Shown: positions 1 to 8,394, counted from the first letter of the stretch. The stretch: DNA of 34,473 nucleotides from Thiomicrorhabdus sp. (GCA_015487495.1 WFPP01000099.1:1-34473), one strand, 5' to 3'. Numbers and translations: made by a program. Notes: generated by a model from the sequence alone, not told the origin.

Positions 1-924
<924 letters not shown>

Positions 925-925
925 A

Positions 926-2173
926 ATGCTCGCGCAAGAGAGAGCTTCATTGGCTTCATTAGATAACGTGCCGAAATCGGATAAAGTACCTAAAATTGCC
1001 ATTTTAGGTGCGGGGTTGATGGGGCGTATGCTGGCTTTGTCTCTTAAAAACGTTGCACAGGTTGAACTGTTTGATCAAGATGAGGGGCAGGGCGAACAAA
1101 GTGCCGCTTATTTGGCTGCGGCCATGTTAGCACCTTTATCCGAATCGGCTGATGCGTCAAAAGAGATTATGGCATTAGGTGCATTGGCGCTTACTCGATG
1201 GCCTTGTTTTTTAGAACGGCTGGACTGCCCAGTATTTTTTCAGCAGGCGGGCAGTGTTATTGTAGCGTTCGAACAAGACTTAGGGAATTTAGAACAGTTT
1301 AAGTCTCGTCTAAAAGGCGATGAATTTGATACGCTGTCTGATGAACAACTTCAGGCGTTAGAGCCAGAACTTAATCCACGTTTAAAGCACGGGATTTATT
1401 TGCCTAACGAAGGGCAACTGGATAATCGTGAATTACTTGAGGCATTGGCTCAAACCTTAAAAAATTCGAGTGTTCTTTGGCATCATAATGCATTTATTAC
1501 ACGTATTGTTGATGATGTAACTGCCCAGGCTCCGTTAGAAGCCCCACAGTTTTTACATAACGGACAACCCCTTGAACCATTTGACTGGATAATTGATTGC
1601 CGTGGGTTTGGTCAAAAAGCAGAACAATCCATTCAAACTCAAGGCGCTTCCGCTTCGTCTTCGTTGACATTACCTGCATTAAGAGGGGTAAGAGGAGAAG
1701 TGGTTCGCCTTAAAGCGCCTGATGTTAAGCTGAATCGTCCTGTGCGTTTGATGCATCCACGTTATCCGATTTATATCACCCCGAAAGAGAATGGGTTGTT
1801 TGTCGTAGGGGCAACACAACTGGAAACCGAAGACACGCGAGAGCCAACGGTTCGTTCTGTTCTAGAGCTGTTATCGGCTTGCTTTAGTGTGCACTCTGGG
1901 TTTGCAGAAGCTGAAATTTTAGGGATTTATTCAGGGATTCGTCCTGCGTATTTAGACAATGAACCTAAAATTGTGGTTCAAAAAAATGTACTGAATGTTA
2001 ATGGCTTGTTTCGGCATGGTTTTTTATTAGCTCCGGTTATGGTGGATGCGTGCTTGGGTGTGTTGAATTTAGGTGACCGTGCTGTGACACAATTGCATTT
2101 TAAGGAGGTTATAAACAAGATGCCTGATCTCGTTTGTCAAGAGGGGGGAAAAAATGTCCGAGATTCAAATTAA
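926..2173 (+). CDS. thiO: Glycine oxidase ThiO (FAD-dependent)
   Basis: ThiO oxidises glycine to iminoglycine, the C2-N unit used by thiazole synthase, and replaces the ThiH route. About 415 residues. An N-terminal Rossmann motif, AILGAGLMGRML, binds FAD. It is followed by AAYLAAAMLAPLSE and by the C-terminal blocks RGVRGEVVRL, FVVGATQLE, GIYSGIRPAY and GLFRHGFLLAP, typical of ThiO in the DadA/GlyOx fold. The frame extends upstream to a TTG at 887, but AGGAGG at 914-919 sits 6 bases before the ATG at 926, so 926 is chosen. The 3' end overlaps thiS by 20 bp. The order thiC-thiO-thiS-thiG supports the role. Confidence 0.93.
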   Translation: MLAQERASLASLDNVPKSDKVPKIAILGAGLMGRMLALSLKNVAQVELFDQDEGQGEQSAAYLAAAMLAPLSESADASKEIMALGALALTRWPCFLERLDCPVFFQQAGSVIVAFEQDLGNLEQFKSRLKGDEFDTLSDEQLQALEPELNPRLKHGIYLPNEGQLDNRELLEALAQTLKNSSVLWHHNAFITRIVDDVTAQAPLEAPQFLHNGQPLEPFDWIIDCRGFGQKAEQSIQTQGASASSSLTLPALRGVRGEVVRLKAPDVKLNRPVRLMHPRYPIYITPKENGLFVVGATQLETEDTREPTVRSVLELLSACFSVHSGFAEAEILGIYSGIRPAYLDNEPKIVVQKNVLNVNGLFRHGFLLAPVMVDACLGVLNLGDRAVTQLHFKEVINKMPDLVCQEGGKNVRDSN

Positions 2174-2360
2174 TATTAATAATCGTCCATTTATGGTGGC
2201 CACAGACAGTATGGTGGAACAAGCATTAACCCTCTTTAATGCCAAACCACCTTATGCCATTTTGCTTAATGAAAATTTTTTACCTAAATCCTTGCACGTC
2301 ACTACGCCACTTAAAGCAGGCGATAAACTTGAGGTAATTTCTGCCATACAGGGGGGGTAA
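2154..2360 (+). CDS. thiS: Sulfur carrier protein ThiS
   Basis: A ubiquitin-like carrier of 68 residues that receives sulfur as a C-terminal thiocarboxylate and donates it to ThiG. The diagnostic C-terminal Gly-Gly is present (ends AIQGG), encoded by a run of seven G immediately before the stop. The length and the pattern IQININNRPF...TPLKAGDKLEVISAIQGG match the family. The start overlaps the end of thiO by 20 bp, and GAGGGGGG just upstream is the ribosome binding site, so translation is probably coupled. The adenylyltransferase (ThiF/MoeB type) that would charge it is not in the window. Confidence 0.93.
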   Translation: MSEIQININNRPFMVATDSMVEQALTLFNAKPPYAILLNENFLPKSLHVTTPLKAGDKLEVISAIQGG

Positions 2361-2412
2361 AAATAGAATGCAAAGGTCTCAATAATAAAAGGTGTTTAAA
2401 TAGGAATACAGC

Positions 2413-3267
2413 ATGAGCGATACACAAAAACAGGACACGCAAAAAATTTCCCCCCCCTTAACAGCGATTAAGCAGCCAAAAGAGACGTTAACGATTTATG
2501 GGACTGAGCTTGAAAGCCGTTTATTTATTGGGAGCGCGTTATATCCCTCGCCACAGATAATGAAAGAGGCCATTCAAGCCTCGGGTGCACAAGTGGTCAC
2601 GTTGTCTTTGAGTCGTCAGAACCCACAAGCCAACGGAGGGCAAGATTTTTGGCAACTGATTCAATCGCTTGGTTTGCACTTATTACCCAATACGGCTGGA
2701 TGTCATACGCATAATGAAGCGGTGAATATGGCAAAAATGAGCCGTGAACTGTTTCAAACCGACTGGATTAAACTGGAGCTGGTCGGGGATGATTATAATT
2801 TACAACCCGACCCTATTGCGTTGGTTAAAACCACTGAAACCCTGATAAAAGAGGGGTTTAAGGTGTTGCCATACTGTACCGACGACCTTGTTATTGCCCG
2901 TCATTTAGTGGATTTGGGGTGTGAAGTGTTGATGCCTTGGGGCTCACCTATTGGAACAGGAAAAGGCATTTTAAACCCATACGCCTTACAATCCATTCGG
3001 GATCGCTTTCCAAACACAACCATTATTGTCGATTCAGGCATTGGCAAACCTTCTCACGCCACTCAAGCGCTTGAGATGGGGGTGGATGCCATTCTTTTAA
3101 ATACTGCTGTAGCACATGCCAATCATCCGGTACAAATGGCCACCGCCTTTGCACAATCCATTCAGGCTGGACGCAATGCCTATCAAGCCGGTTTGATGAC
3201 CGAACGAAATACTGCCAGCCCCAGCACTCCGACGATTGACTCTCCTTTTTGGCATCAAGCAGGCTAG
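2413..3267 (+). CDS. thiG: Thiazole synthase ThiG
   Basis: ThiG condenses deoxyxylulose-5-phosphate, ThiS thiocarboxylate and the glycine imine into the thiazole phosphate. The protein is 284 residues against roughly 255-270 for most ThiG. The core begins near residue 27 ([19 protein letters not shown]). Landmarks: [24 protein letters not shown], which carries the Schiff-base Lys; [16 protein letters not shown] and [13 protein letters not shown], which bind phosphate; and [17 protein letters not shown]. The N-terminal 25 or so residues are a polar, low-complexity extension that contains a C8 tract belonging to a dispersed motif (see repeats). RBS AGGA lies 7 bases before the ATG at 2413. No thiE follows, so the operon appears to end here. 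Confidence 0.94.
   Translation: MSDTQKQDTQKISPPLTAIKQPKETLTIYGTELESRLFIGSALYPSPQIMKEAIQASGAQVVTLSLSRQNPQANGGQDFWQLIQSLGLHLLPNTAGCHTHNEAVNMAKMSRELFQTDWIKLELVGDDYNLQPDPIALVKTTETLIKEGFKVLPYCTDDLVIARHLVDLGCEVLMPWGSPIGTGKGILNPYALQSIRDRFPNTTIIVDSGIGKPSHATQALEMGVDAILLNTAVAHANHPVQMATAFAQSIQAGRNAYQAGLMTERNTASPSTPTIDSPFWHQAG
2441..2460 (-). repeat. Dispersed G-tract/AAATTTTTT motif, copy 1 (inside thiG 5' end)
   Basis: The + strand reads AAAAAATTTCCCCCCCC followed by TTA, so the minus strand reads G8-AAATTTTTT. It lies within the thiG N-terminal extension, encoding Lys-Ile-Ser-Pro-Pro. It shares the core of the copies at 8351, 10408, 24562 and 32532. Confidence 0.6.
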
Positions 3268-3370
3268 GAGTTTGTTGGACTTAAGTGTTGTATCATGACA
3301 AGTGAGTGACATTTATAGTGGATCTCCTTTCATATAAGGCTTTTAAAGGTTTCTTTTAGAAAATAAAGGT

Positions 3371-3410
3371 CTTAATTATCAATTAAGATAAAAAGGGGCG
3401 GTGTTATAAT
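3371..3410 (+). promoter_or_regulatory. Candidate extended -10 promoter with upstream dyad, ahead of the parA-like gene
   Basis: An extended -10 (TGT-TATAAT, 3402-3410) lies about 67 bases before the ATG at 3478. No good -35 is visible. Where a -35 would sit there is a perfect 7-bp dyad, CTTAATT-ATC-AATTAAG (3371-3387), which could be an operator or activator site. The rest of the 210-bp gap after thiG holds no gene or clear thiG terminator. Confidence 0.45.
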
Positions 3411-3477
3411 GTTAGAGATTGTACACATGTCTTTTTTAAGGTCTTATTTAATCTAGCTTTGTAGATAGGGATATTTT

Positions 3478-4110
3478 ATGCCAGCACGTATTTTTTCAAT
3501 AGCAAACCAAAAGGGTGGAACAGGTAAAACCACGCTTAGTATGAACTTTGCCGCGGGTTTGTCTAAGCATGGTAAAGTTTTGGTGATTGATGCTGATCCG
3601 CAAGGTTCTGCTAGTCAGTGGTGCAGTTTATCGCCAGATCACAGACCGTTTCCCGTTTCGGTTATTTCGATTGGAGGAAACCTGGCACGTGAGGCTTCAC
3701 GTTTTAGTAAGGATTATGATTTTTTAGTTATTGATTGTCCTCCTACGCTGGAAACGGATACGATGGCACTTGCAATGAAGGTTTCGGATGCCATTTTAAT
3801 TCCTGTTTTACCGTCGCCAGTTGATTTATGGGCAAGTATTCGTTTGACGGAAGCGATAGAACAGGCCAAAATACATAACCGTAAGCTGAAGCCTTATATT
3901 GTTGTGAATCAACTTGAACCTCGAAGTGCACTCTCAAAGGCAATGAAGCAGGCTTTAGAAGAGTTTGATATTCCAGCCTTATCAGAGGGCATTCGTCGCC
4001 GAGCGATTTATCGTAATGCGGCGGTAGAGGGAGCCAGTGTTTACTGTATGGGTAAGCGTGGTGAAGCGGCGGTAAAAGAAATTGATGAAATTATTAAGGA
4101 AATATTATGA
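3478..4110 (+). CDS. Small ParA/McdA-type Walker ATPase
   Basis: A P-loop ATPase of the ParA/MinD superfamily, 210 residues, close to the size of small cargo- or plasmid-positioning ParAs (ParF, McdA). Seen: the deviant Walker A KGGTGKTT with its signature Lys near residues 11-18, the switch-I motif DADPQGSASQW, the Walker B-like region DYDFLVIDCPPT, IPVLPSPVDLWAS, and a basic C-terminal patch (RRRAIYRNA) of the kind used for nonspecific DNA binding. There is no N-terminal HTH. An RBS (AGGG) precedes the ATG at 3478. The stop overlaps the start of the next gene (ATGA), so the two products are probably made together. No parB, parS or replication gene is nearby, so a chromosome-segregation role is unlikely. 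Positioning of a protein cargo is the inferred role; the cargo is unknown. Confidence 0.9.
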   Translation: MPARIFSIANQKGGTGKTTLSMNFAAGLSKHGKVLVIDADPQGSASQWCSLSPDHRPFPVSVISIGGNLAREASRFSKDYDFLVIDCPPTLETDTMALAMKVSDAILIPVLPSPVDLWASIRLTEAIEQAKIHNRKLKPYIVVNQLEPRSALSKAMKQALEEFDIPALSEGIRRRAIYRNAAVEGASVYCMGKRGEAAVKEIDEIIKEIL

Positions 4111-4379
4111 CGGACTCTAAAAGTAACACAAAAACAGACTCAAAATTGACGCAAAGTTTGCGACGTGCCAAAAATCAAAAAACGACCACCACAAAAGCGG
4201 CAACAACCAAGAGTGATACCGCCAAAAAGACAGAAGGTAAACCCGTTGCAACACCAAAAAAAGCAACACCTAAAAAAACGGTTGCCAAAAAACCTCCTGT
4301 TAAGAAAACGCCACCCAAGAAAAAAGAGACTCAAGTTGAGTCTGTGGTCTCGTCTTCTAAGCGTGTTTGGCCTGATTAA
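4107..4379 (+). CDS. Short disordered Lys/Thr/Pro-rich protein, putative partner of the ParA-like ATPase
   Basis: 90 residues, of which about 22 are Lys and 17 Thr, with no hydrophobic core: an intrinsically disordered, strongly basic, histone-H1-like tail with KKATPKK / KKTVAKK / KKTPPKKK repeats. The last residues, SSSKRVWPD, contain the only Trp. It is coupled to the upstream ATPase by a 4-bp ATGA overlap. In known ParA-type pairs the second gene is often a small adaptor that stimulates the ATPase (ParG, McdB). McdB proteins are described as disordered with a conserved C-terminal Trp, which this resembles. Coding is supported by the coupling and the conserved-looking tail, although low complexity makes codon statistics unreliable. 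Function is inferred from context only. Confidence 0.72.
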   Translation: MTDSKSNTKTDSKLTQSLRRAKNQKTTTTKAATTKSDTAKKTEGKPVATPKKATPKKTVAKKPPVKKTPPKKKETQVESVVSSSKRVWPD

Positions 4380-4537
4380 AGCGTATTGAGATTTTTCGTT
4401 TCTCGGCTTACCCCTTCGGGCGCCGAGTTCTTCGTTTCTCACCAGTTCCAGTTTTTATGCAAAGGGTTTGTGGTTGTGAAGGTTGTTTTTTTAAAAAGAA
4501 ACAATTAATTTGCTCTACACATAAAAAAGCAAAAAAT

Positions 4538-4564
4538 AAAAGGCACTTTTTAGTGCCTTTTTTT
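4538..4564 (+). terminator. Intrinsic terminator after the parA-like operon
   Basis: Perfect 10-bp stem AAAAGGCACT / AGTGCCTTTT (4538-4547 with 4552-4561), TTTT loop, followed by a run of T. It ends the transcript of the ParA/basic-protein pair about 160 bases after the stop codon. Confidence 0.85.
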
Positions 4565-4602
4565 ATCTGTGTTTTTTTATATGAAATGTTTACGAAAAAG
4601 CG

Positions 4603-4631
4603 TTGTAAAACCAGTTGTGCATCATTATAAA
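4603..4631 (+). promoter_or_regulatory. Sigma70-type promoter for the STAS-like gene
   Basis: TTGTAA (4603-4608), a 17-base spacer, then TATAAA (4626-4631). It lies just downstream of the terminator at 4538-4564 and about 105 bases before the ATG at 4737, which implies a 5' leader of about 100 bases. Confidence 0.6.
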
Positions 4632-4635
4632 AAAG

Positions 4636-4695
4636 GTAAGAGTTAATGAGTTCCAAATTCTTACACTATCTTTCACGTTTTGTATGTAAGAATTT
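4636..4695 (+). promoter_or_regulatory. Leader with competing inverted repeats upstream of the STAS-like gene
   Basis: AAATTCTTACA (4655-4665) pairs perfectly with TGTAAGAATTT (4685-4695), 11-bp arms and a 19-base loop. The TCTTAC part of the left arm can instead pair with GTAAGA at 4636-4641. The two hairpins exclude each other, the architecture of a switchable leader. Whether it switches is unknown. Confidence 0.45.
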
Positions 4696-4736
4696 AGGTG
4701 AATTAGGGAAGCACTGATAAAGAGGGGGATAAGGTT

Positions 4737-5120
4737 ATGACGATTAAAAGACATGGCTTATCAATAGGCATTGAGCGAGTAGACGAGCGTTTTTTTCTTT
4801 TGTTGAAAGCGGTGGGTAAGTTAACACATGAGGATTATGAGATCATTACCCCAATGATTGATGCGGCTTTGAGTGAGGTAAAAGAGCCAAAGGTAAATGT
4901 TTTAATTGATGGTACAGAAGCAGAAGGCTGGGAGCTAAGGGCTGCGTGGGATGATTTTAAGCTTGGATTAAAGCATGGACGGGAGTTTCAGAAAATTGCA
5001 ATTTATGGCAATAAGAATTGGCAAGAAATTATGGCCAAGGTTGGGTCATGGTTTATATCGGGGGAGGTTCGTTACTTTGAAAATTATAATGACGCATTTA
5101 ATTGGGTTTATAACGATTAG
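4737..5120 (+). CDS. SpoIIAA-like / STAS-SEC14 family protein
   Basis: 127 residues with the pattern of the SpoIIAA-like family (DUF3478): N-terminal beta strands (HGLSIGIERVDERFFLLLKAVGKLTHEDYE), a central strand plus loop (VNVLIDGTEAEGWELRAAWDDFK), then KIAIYGNKNWQEIMAKVGSWF and a terminal YFENYNDAFNWV helix. Such proteins are cytosolic, probably bind small hydrophobic ligands or act in regulatory partnerships, and have no assigned reaction. No transmembrane segment or signal peptide is visible. AAGG precedes the ATG. The gene is monocistronic, with its own promoter and leader, and converges on infA. The physiological role is unknown. Confidence 0.85.
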   Translation: MTIKRHGLSIGIERVDERFFLLLKAVGKLTHEDYEIITPMIDAALSEVKEPKVNVLIDGTEAEGWELRAAWDDFKLGLKHGREFQKIAIYGNKNWQEIMAKVGSWFISGEVRYFENYNDAFNWVYND

Positions 5121-5171
5121 GCGCCCTTTACGGGCTACGGCGTGAACGTTGTGTTTTGTTAAAAAATACAA

Positions 5172-5203
5172 AAACTCCCGTAAAAAAAGGGGGGGGAGAA
5201 AAT
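5172..5203. terminator. Probable terminator between convergent STAS-like gene and infA, containing a G8 motif copy
   Basis: ACTCCC (5174-5179) faces GGGAG inside a G8 run (5189-5196), with an A-rich loop. Read on the minus strand (the infA side) the stem is followed by A/T-rich sequence. The right arm, G8-AGAAAATTATTTTCC, is a variant of the dispersed G-tract motif and runs into the infA stop codon. Confidence 0.5.
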
Positions 5204-5421
5204 TATTTTCCGCGGTAAGTAATGCGACCTTTGGTTAGATCGTATGGTGTTAATTCAACTTTTACCGCGTCACCCGCCAAAATTCGAATGTAATTTTTTC
5301 GCATACGTCCTGAAATGTGAGCCAAAATTTGGTGGCCGTTTTCCAGTTCTACTTTAAATAACGTATTTGGTAATGTTTCTAAAACGACACCGTCGAATTC
5401 AATAACGTCTTGTTTTGCCAT
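5203..5421 (-). CDS. infA: Translation initiation factor IF-1
   Basis: 72 residues, the usual length, a single S1/OB-fold domain that binds the 30S A site and helps IF-2 and IF-3 during initiation. Highly conserved blocks are visible: [50 protein letters not shown]. The start at MAKQDVIEF matches the family. It lies 79 bases downstream of sdhE on the same strand. An extended -10 (TGATACAAT on the minus strand, 5462-5470) in that gap suggests its own promoter, so it need not depend on sdh transcription. Confidence 0.98.
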   Translation of the reverse strand: MAKQDVIEFDGVVLETLPNTLFKVELENGHQILAHISGRMRKNYIRILAGDAVKVELTPYDLTKGRITYRGK

Positions 5422-5461
5422 GTGATTCAGTAAATCCTTGATAATAAAAAATTTGTGGCGG

Positions 5462-5470
5462 ATTGTATCA
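5462..5470 (-). promoter_or_regulatory. Candidate extended -10 promoter for infA
   Basis: The minus strand reads TGA-TACAAT, about 40 bases before the infA ATG at 5421. No consensus -35 is visible. The call rests on the extended -10 alone. Confidence 0.4.
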
Positions 5471-5500
5471 GGAATTTCGGTTAAAAACCAGTGATTCTCT

Positions 5501-5803
5501 TTATTTCAAATAATTTGTGCGAATTTTATGAATCAATGACTGATATTCAGTAGGAGGAAGTACGGTAGCGTGAGGCCGTTTAGGGTCAAATGCCATTAAC
5601 CAACAAAATAAGTTTTGGTCATTTTCGTTGAGTAATTTTCGAATTAAATTGGCTTTTTCTTTAGATAAGTGTTCGTCCAGTTGGTGAATGTAATTGGTGA
5701 GCAGTAACTCGGTTTCCAGATTGCCACGTTTGGCTAAAAAAAGGGTTTTTTTACGCCAGTTTTTAAAGGTTTCTTGAGTAAAGTGGGGTTGGTTGGAGGT
5801 CAT
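5501..5803 (-). CDS. sdhE: FAD assembly factor SdhE (YgfY/CptB family)
   Basis: A 100-residue small helical protein that promotes covalent attachment of FAD to SdhA. The family RGxxE signature is present as [11 protein letters not shown] (near residues 25-35), followed by a helical segment and the C-terminal [12 protein letters not shown] motif. The ATG overlaps the last codon and stop of sdhB (ATGA on the minus strand, 5800-5803), so it is translationally coupled and made with the complex it matures. Its place directly after sdhB confirms the identification. At 100 residues it is slightly longer than the typical 80-90, with extra length at both ends. Confidence 0.92.
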   Translation of the reverse strand: MTSNQPHFTQETFKNWRKKTLFLAKRGNLETELLLTNYIHQLDEHLSKEKANLIRKLLNENDQNLFCWLMAFDPKRPHATVLPPTEYQSLIHKIRTNYLK

Positions 5804-6498
5804 AACTCTTTTACCATAATGGATTTAAGCTCTTGAATGGCATGGCTTGGGTTTAGTCCTTTTGGACAGGCATCGGTGCAATTTTGTATGTGGCGACAGC
5901 GGAAGGTTTGGGTTGGGCTGTCAAGTTCTTTTAAACGGTCAATGTGTTTAATATCGCGAGAATCTACCACAAATCGTCTGGCCGCGAGCAGTGCGGCGGG
6001 GCCTGCAAATTGATCGGGATTCCACCAAAAGGAAGGGCAACTGGTTGAGCAACAACCACATAAAATGCATTCGTAGGCACCATCGAGTTTGGATCGTTCT
6101 TCTGGGGTTTGCAGGTGTTCATGTTCAAGATCCAGTGGCTTGGCTTCTAAAAAGGGCTTAACGGCTTTGTATTGTGTGTAAAACAGCTCCATGTCAATAA
6201 TCAAATCTTTAATGATGGGCAAGCCTGGGAGTGGTTTTAAGGTAATGGTATCGCCCAATTCGGAGAGTGAGGTAACGCAACTTAGACGGTTTTTGCCGTT
6301 GACGTTCATGCCGTCTGAGCCACACACACCTTCTTGACAGGAGGATCGGTAGCTTAAACTGGGCTCTTGTTCTCTAATTAGATGCAGGGCATCAAGGAGC
6401 ATGCTGTCTGCCGAAAGCTGTGAATTATCCAGTTCAAAGGTTTGGTCGTAAGGTGCTTGATCGGTTTCTGGATTGTAGCGACTGATAATAAATTTCAT
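5800..6498 (-). CDS. sdhB: Succinate dehydrogenase iron-sulfur subunit
   Basis: 232 residues, normal length. It carries electrons from SdhA FAD to quinone through three Fe-S centres. The [2Fe-2S] ligands are in SCQEGVCGSDGMNVNGKN...SC (about residues 54-75). The [4Fe-4S] and [3Fe-4S] ligands are in CILCGCCSTSCPSFWWNP and CRHIQNCTDACPKGLNP. The second position of the 2Fe-2S motif is Asp (CGSD), as in E. coli. RBS AAGGA lies before the ATG at 6498. It follows sdhA by 23 bases and overlaps sdhE by 4. Confidence 0.97.
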   Translation of the reverse strand: MKFIISRYNPETDQAPYDQTFELDNSQLSADSMLLDALHLIREQEPSLSYRSSCQEGVCGSDGMNVNGKNRLSCVTSLSELGDTITLKPLPGLPIIKDLIIDMELFYTQYKAVKPFLEAKPLDLEHEHLQTPEERSKLDGAYECILCGCCSTSCPSFWWNPDQFAGPAALLAARRFVVDSRDIKHIDRLKELDSPTQTFRCRHIQNCTDACPKGLNPSHAIQELKSIMVKEL

Positions 6499-6521
6499 CT
6501 TGACTTCCTTAATAAAGACGC

Positions 6522-8303
6522 TTAATAAACACGAGGTTTTGGCTCAATGGACTTATGATGCTTAGGGCTTAAATTAACGGGTTTATAGGTAAGTGTGTGG
6601 TTTTTCTGAAAATAGAGGGTGTGTTGTAGCCAGTTTTCATCATCGCGTTCGGTGTAGTCAACTCGGCTGTGTGCCCCGCGGCTCTCTTTGCGGGCTAGGG
6701 CTGAGGTGACGGTGGCAAAGCCAATGGTAACGAGGTTTTCCAATTCGTAAGCCGCTAGACGTTCTAAATTAAAGACGTTGCTAAAATCTGAAATGCAGAC
6801 GTTTTCAAGGCGTTGTTGAATGCCTTGCAGTTCTTCGAATGCATTTTGCATGGTGGCTTGATCTCGAAATACGCCACACCCTTTTTCCATAATGTGCTGC
6901 AAATCTTTTTTAATTTGAGTGACGCTGTCGTTGGATGAGGTATCGTTACGCTTTAACCAGCGGTTTAGGCGATTAATCACGGCACTCAGGTCTAATGTTA
7001 CGTTGTTTGAAGCGGGGGTGTTGACCAGTGATTCGTGAATGGTTAAGGCGGCTTTACGTCCAAATACCACAATGTCGAGCAATGAGTTTCCACCCAAACG
7101 GTTGGCACCGTGTACGGAAACACAGGCGCATTCTCCAATGGCATATAAGCCTTTAACGGGTTGTTGGTTGCCGTTTTTATCGGGGCTTATGACTTGTCCT
7201 GCGATGTTGGTGGGAATGCCTCCCATCATATAGTGACAGGTGGGGTAGACATGAATGGGGTCTTTGACGGGATCAATGCCTAAAAATGTTTGACTGATTT
7301 CACGAATGCCTGGTAGGCGTTCGGTAATAATTTCATTGGGTAGATGGCTAATGTCCAGTAACACATAGTCTTTATCGGGACCACAGCCTCGGCCTTCATT
7401 TACTTCAATGGCAATCGCACGAGCCACGACATCACGAGAAGCCAGTTCTTTGACGCGGGGCGCGTATTTTTCCATAAAGGCTTCGCCCAAAGCATTGCGT
7501 AATTTACCGCCTTCACCACGCACCGCTTCTGAAATAAGCATTCCTTTTCCTGAAACACCAGTGGGATGAAACTGCCAAAATTCCATGTCTTGCAGTGGGT
7601 AGCCTGCCCGTAATACCATTCCCAGGCCATCTCCGGTATTAATACTGGCATTGGTGTTGTTACGAAATACCTGACCTGCTCCTCCTGTTGCTAATAAAAT
7701 GTGTGGGCTTTGTAATACTTTATATTCACCGTTGTGAATGTTCATGACCAATGCCCCATTGACTTCTCCCGCTTGATTCTTAAGCAGGTCAACCGCGTAA
7801 TATTCATCGTAAAACGTTGTGCCAAGTCGTATGTTTTGCTGGTAGAGAGAGTGTAAAATGGCGTGCCCTGTTCGGTCGGCAGCGGCACAGGTACGATGGG
7901 CTTGGTCTTCGCCGTAATTTTGGCTTTGTCCACCAAAAGCGCGTTGGTAAATCTTGCCGTTATCCAGACGAGTAAAGGGAACCCCAAAGTGTTCCAGTTC
8001 TCTTACAATTTCAGAGGCTTCCTGGCACATAAATTCAATGGCATCTTGATCCCCCAAAAAATCACTGCCTTTAATTGTGTCATACATGTGCCACTCCCAT
8101 TTGTCTGGAGTCACATTTCCTAAAGCCGCATTTACACCGCCTTGTGCAGCAACGGTGTGCGAGCGCGTGGGAAAAACTTTGGAAACCATTGCGATTTTAT
8201 GGCCGTTTTCAGTCAGTTGTAATGCGGCACGCATGCCAGCGCCTCCTGCACCAATAACCAGCGCATCAAAGGTTTCGGTTGGAAAGGAATCTGTAAAAGT
8301 CAT
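6522..8303 (-). CDS. sdhA: Succinate dehydrogenase flavoprotein subunit
   Basis: 593 residues, close to the E. coli length. It oxidises succinate to fumarate on the cytoplasmic face of the membrane. Seen: FAD-binding VIGAGGAGMRAAL near residues 16-28; SHTVAAQGG with the His that carries covalent FAD (His49); active-site HPTGVSGKGMLISEAVRGEGG; RDVVARAI; HYMMGGIPTN; and the C-terminal ESRGAHSRVDYTERDD. It is preceded within the operon by a 91-bp gap holding a G8/C10 hairpin. There is no clear Shine-Dalgarno before the ATG at 8303, so initiation may depend on structure or coupling in that gap. Confidence 0.98.
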   Translation of the reverse strand: MTFTDSFPTETFDALVIGAGGAGMRAALQLTENGHKIAMVSKVFPTRSHTVAAQGGVNAALGNVTPDKWEWHMYDTIKGSDFLGDQDAIEFMCQEASEIVRELEHFGVPFTRLDNGKIYQRAFGGQSQNYGEDQAHRTCAAADRTGHAILHSLYQQNIRLGTTFYDEYYAVDLLKNQAGEVNGALVMNIHNGEYKVLQSPHILLATGGAGQVFRNNTNASINTGDGLGMVLRAGYPLQDMEFWQFHPTGVSGKGMLISEAVRGEGGKLRNALGEAFMEKYAPRVKELASRDVVARAIAIEVNEGRGCGPDKDYVLLDISHLPNEIITERLPGIREISQTFLGIDPVKDPIHVYPTCHYMMGGIPTNIAGQVISPDKNGNQQPVKGLYAIGECACVSVHGANRLGGNSLLDIVVFGRKAALTIHESLVNTPASNNVTLDLSAVINRLNRWLKRNDTSSNDSVTQIKKDLQHIMEKGCGVFRDQATMQNAFEELQGIQQRLENVCISDFSNVFNLERLAAYELENLVTIGFATVTSALARKESRGAHSRVDYTERDDENWLQHTLYFQKNHTLTYKPVNLSPKHHKSIEPKPRVY

Positions 8304-8350
8304 AAGGCGTGTTTCTCAGAAGGTTAAAGTAGGTTGGTTTTTTAAAAGTA

Positions 8351-8384
8351 AGGGGGGGGAGAAATTTTTTATCCCCCCCCCCTT
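8351..8384. repeat. G8/C10 hairpin carrying the dispersed motif, between sdhD and sdhA
   Basis: The + strand reads AA-G8-AGAAATTTTTTAT-C10-TT (G run 8352-8359, C run 8373-8382). It folds into a very GC-rich hairpin with an AT loop and matches the other G-tract/AAATTTTTT copies. It sits inside the sdh operon, so an mRNA carrying both ends would contain a stable stem just before the sdhA start. Confidence 0.65.
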
Positions 8385-8394
8385 GTTTTTTGTT

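Larger units (their letters stand above)
4380..4736. other. Intergenic region before the STAS-like gene
   Basis: 357 bases without a convincing gene. It holds a CTCGGC/GCCGAG hairpin (4402-4407 with 4422-4427) flanked by the direct repeat TTCGTTTCTC (4395-4404 and 4431-4440), an intrinsic terminator (4538-4564), a sigma70-type promoter (4603-4631) and a leader with three mutually pairing segments (4636-4695). Confidence 0.7.

Noticed and set aside
3268-3477. tRNA or small RNA in the thiG-parA gap
   Set aside because: No cloverleaf and no terminator with stem; only a promoter-like segment is seen.
4140-4442. Minus-strand ORF opposite the Lys-rich gene
   Set aside because: Low-complexity complement of the AAA/ACA codons; Phe/Cys/Arg-rich nonsense with no RBS, and it lies antisense to a coupled gene.
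4700-4720. GGGAAGCACTGATAAAGAGG as a further MITE end
   Set aside because: Only loosely similar to the terminal repeats; no partner end or TTAA flank.
7039-7233. Long ORFs antisense to sdhA, aceE, dnaE and lpdA
   Set aside because: They mirror strong conserved genes in other frames, have no RBS and no recognisable protein features.
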